Assembly (NCBI GenBank): GCA_945897565.1
Contig: CAMDFN010000018.1
Span: 1-47,794, forward strand
Reading direction: 5' to 3'
Source: Chryseobacterium gleum
GTDB taxonomy: Bacteria > Bacteroidota > Bacteroidia > Flavobacteriales_D > Crocinitomicaceae
Length of the DNA: 47,794 bases
Made by a program: the position numbers and the translations under genes. Under the pieces are notes generated by a model. The model ran no database searches, was not told the origin of the DNA, and worked only from the letters and a program-made list of their open reading frames with translations. Below are positions 46,542 to 47,794 of the stretch, piece after piece. Every line of letters begins with the position of its first letter. Position 1 is the stretch's first letter.

Positions 46542-47794
46542 ATGGAATTACTCATCATCATTCTATTGGTATTGATCAATGGAGTCTTTTCAATGTCAGA
46601 AATGGCTTTGGTCAGCTCTAAGCGGTATAAATTAGAAAAAGCGAGCAAAAGAGGCAATAAAAAGGCGCGCAAGGCACTCGAACTTTCAGAGAAACCAACG
46701 CGCTTTCTTTCTACGGTACAGATTGGCATTACCCTCATCGGTATTTTATTAGGGGTGTATTCCGGTGAGAACCTCACCAATGATTTCATCTCTTTTTTGG
46801 ACCTCAGCCCACTTTTTAAACCATATAGTAAAGAACTTGCAACAGGCATCATCGTTGTCATGATTACTTATTTTTCGATTGTTTTAGGAGAGCTTGTTCC
46901 CAAGCGCATCGGAATGGCCTATCCAGAAAAAATCATCACCTTCATGGCGGGGCCTATGCAAATTTTAGCCTTCATTACGGGCCCTTTTGTGTGGTTGCTT
47001 ACCGCTACTAATAATTTGTTTGTGAAGATTTTAGGCTTGATTGACTCCACTGACCAGGCAGTTTCTGAAGAAGAAATCAAGTCTATTTTAAAAGAAAGCG
47101 CGCAGGGTGGTGAAATTCAAGATATCGAACATTCTATCGTAGAGCGCGTTTTTGAGTTAGGTGACCGCAAAGTCAAATCGCTTTTCACACATCGCAGTGA
47201 AGTAGTCTTCTTCAAAGAAAGCGATACCTGGCAAGAAATCCGTCAGAAAATTGATGAGGAAAAGCACTCAGCCTATCCGGTCACCTCAAGTAATGACCTC
47301 GATGACATTACAGGAATCATCTTACTCAAAGATCTTTTTGGCGGCCACACCGAACAAGATTTCAAAGTGGTCAATTACATCAAAGAGCCCATTTACTTCA
47401 ATGAAAATACAAGTGCCTATCAAGTGCTAGAATCCTTTAAAAATGAAGGCAATCACTACGGAATAGTGGTAGACGAATACGGTTCGGTACAGGGTATCAT
47501 CACCATGGACGACATGCTCGATGCATTGGTGGGTGAGTCAACAGAACAATACCAAGATGAATATAAAATTGTACAACGTACAGAAGATTCTTGGTTTGTC
47601 GATGGGCAATATTCTATTTTTGATTTTGAGAAGTATTTTGACGTGCTTGTTACAGATGAACAGAATACCTATGCTACCGTGGCAGGTTTGTTTATATCAC
47701 ACAAAAACGAAATTCCAGAAGTAGGCGATACACTTATTGTTGGTCAATTGCAACTAGAGGTCATTGATAAAGACGGCCCTCGGATTGATAAGTT
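46542..47794 (+). CDS. CorC/HlyC-family (CNNM) membrane protein with CBS pair, 3' end outside the window
   Basis: Starts at ATG 46542 (MELLIIILLVLINGVFSMSEMALVSSKRYKLEKASKRG) and runs to the window edge without a stop: 417 codons plus two bases. CNNM/DUF21 domain (~1-190) with three or four membrane helices, including FSMSEMAL and TYFSIVLGELVPKRIGM. A CBS-domain pair follows (~205-335; KSLFTHRSEVVFF...; GNHYGIVVDEYGSVQGIITMDDMLDALVGE), then the start of a CorC_HlyC domain (~345 onward, GQYSIFDFEKYF). Family members export Mg2+/Co2+ or are labelled hemolysin-like; a GldE-type paralogue also exists in this phylum but the gene context does not support that. A minus-strand reading frame at 46469-46861 is its shadow. 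Confidence 0.9.
   Translation, partial: MELLIIILLVLINGVFSMSEMALVSSKRYKLEKASKRGNKKARKALELSEKPTRFLSTVQIGITLIGILLGVYSGENLTNDFISFLDLSPLFKPYSKELATGIIVVMITYFSIVLGELVPKRIGMAYPEKIITFMAGPMQILAFITGPFVWLLTATNNLFVKILGLIDSTDQAVSEEEIKSILKESAQGGEIQDIEHSIVERVFELGDRKVKSLFTHRSEVVFFKESDTWQEIRQKIDEEKHSAYPVTSSNDLDDITGIILLKDLFGGHTEQDFKVVNYIKEPIYFNENTSAYQVLESFKNEGNHYGIVVDEYGSVQGIITMDDMLDALVGESTEQYQDEYKIVQRTEDSWFVDGQYSIFDFEKYFDVLVTDEQNTYATVAGLFISHKNEIPEVGDTLIVGQLQLEVIDKDGPRIDK

Noticed and set aside
46469-46861. 130-codon minus-strand frame at the right end
   Set aside because: Antisense to the truncated CorC-type gene, which has clear family motifs.
1-47794. CRISPR arrays, insertion sequences, prophage or riboswitches
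   Set aside because: No regularly spaced repeats, transposase, integrase or phage genes, and leaders before metB and other metabolic genes are too short for a riboswitch.

Overview
The window comes from a member of the Bacteroidota, most likely a Flavobacteriales relative of the Fluviicola/Crocinitomicaceae type. Evidence: a complete gldK-gldL-gldM-gldN type IX secretion/gliding locus with a PorP/SprF-type gene before it, cargo with type A and type B T9SS sorting domains, a fused E1 alpha/beta 2-oxoacid dehydrogenase, a Bacteroidota-style Mrp/ApbC ATPase without the usual CxxC, and many promoters of the phylum-specific form TTG-N17..23-TAnnTTTG. Almost all of it is ordinary chromosome. I see no prophage, insertion sequence, CRISPR array or integrated element.

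Layout. 1-7.6 kb: the 3' part of tRNA-Arg(UCU), two envelope proteins of unknown role, a type B T9SS cargo protein divergent from a LytS-type sensor kinase, its LytTR response regulator, and a cystathionine gamma-synthase/lyase. 7.6-13.4 kb (minus strand): an alkyltransferase-like protein, a membrane pyrophosphatase with an unusual Cys/Met-rich tail, a lipoprotein, recA, a Bcp peroxiredoxin and a DUF423 membrane protein. 13.4-16.8 kb: a tightly packed operon of lipoprotein, apbC, NifU-like, rlmH and menC. 16.8-21.3 kb: lytic transglycosylase, yidD and a large SF1 helicase. 21.4-23.5 kb: a type A T9SS cargo protein, the RNase P RNA gene and an AlkD-like protein. 23.6-27.8 kb: two exported amidohydrolase-like genes. 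27.9-30.6 kb: an ECF sigma factor, a candidate anti-sigma factor and an outer-membrane barrel protein. 30.7-34.95 kb: MiaE-like hydroxylase, fused E1 dehydrogenase, MazG-like protein and an arginase-fold protein lacking metal ligands. 35-42.1 kb: PorP/SprF-like protein and gldKLMN. 42.2 kb to the end: membrane protein plus kbl, a small exported protein, SulP transporter plus beta-carbonic anhydrase, and a truncated CorC/HlyC-type protein.

How the parts fit. The gld genes build the T9SS trans-envelope motor and periplasmic ring, which would export the two cargo proteins found here. GldK, and apparently GldN and GldM, are longer than the family forms I remember, with a clear insert in GldK. The ECF sigma gene and the barrel gene downstream share a GTAAC-N16-CGTC promoter, so this looks like a self-contained autoregulated envelope regulon. 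SulP plus carbonic anhydrase looks like a bicarbonate/CO2 module.

The most interesting signals not explained by gene content are: (i) at least nine genes whose -7-like box lies only 3-6 nt before the start codon, implying widespread leaderless transcription; (ii) the matching ECF promoters; (iii) a perfect 10-bp-arm palindrome over the recA promoter region; (iv) conserved-fold proteins that have lost their catalytic residues (arginase-like, amidohydrolase-like, alkyltransferase-like). I found no convincing wholly new defence or mobile system. All assignments are from reading the sequence; no database search was run.
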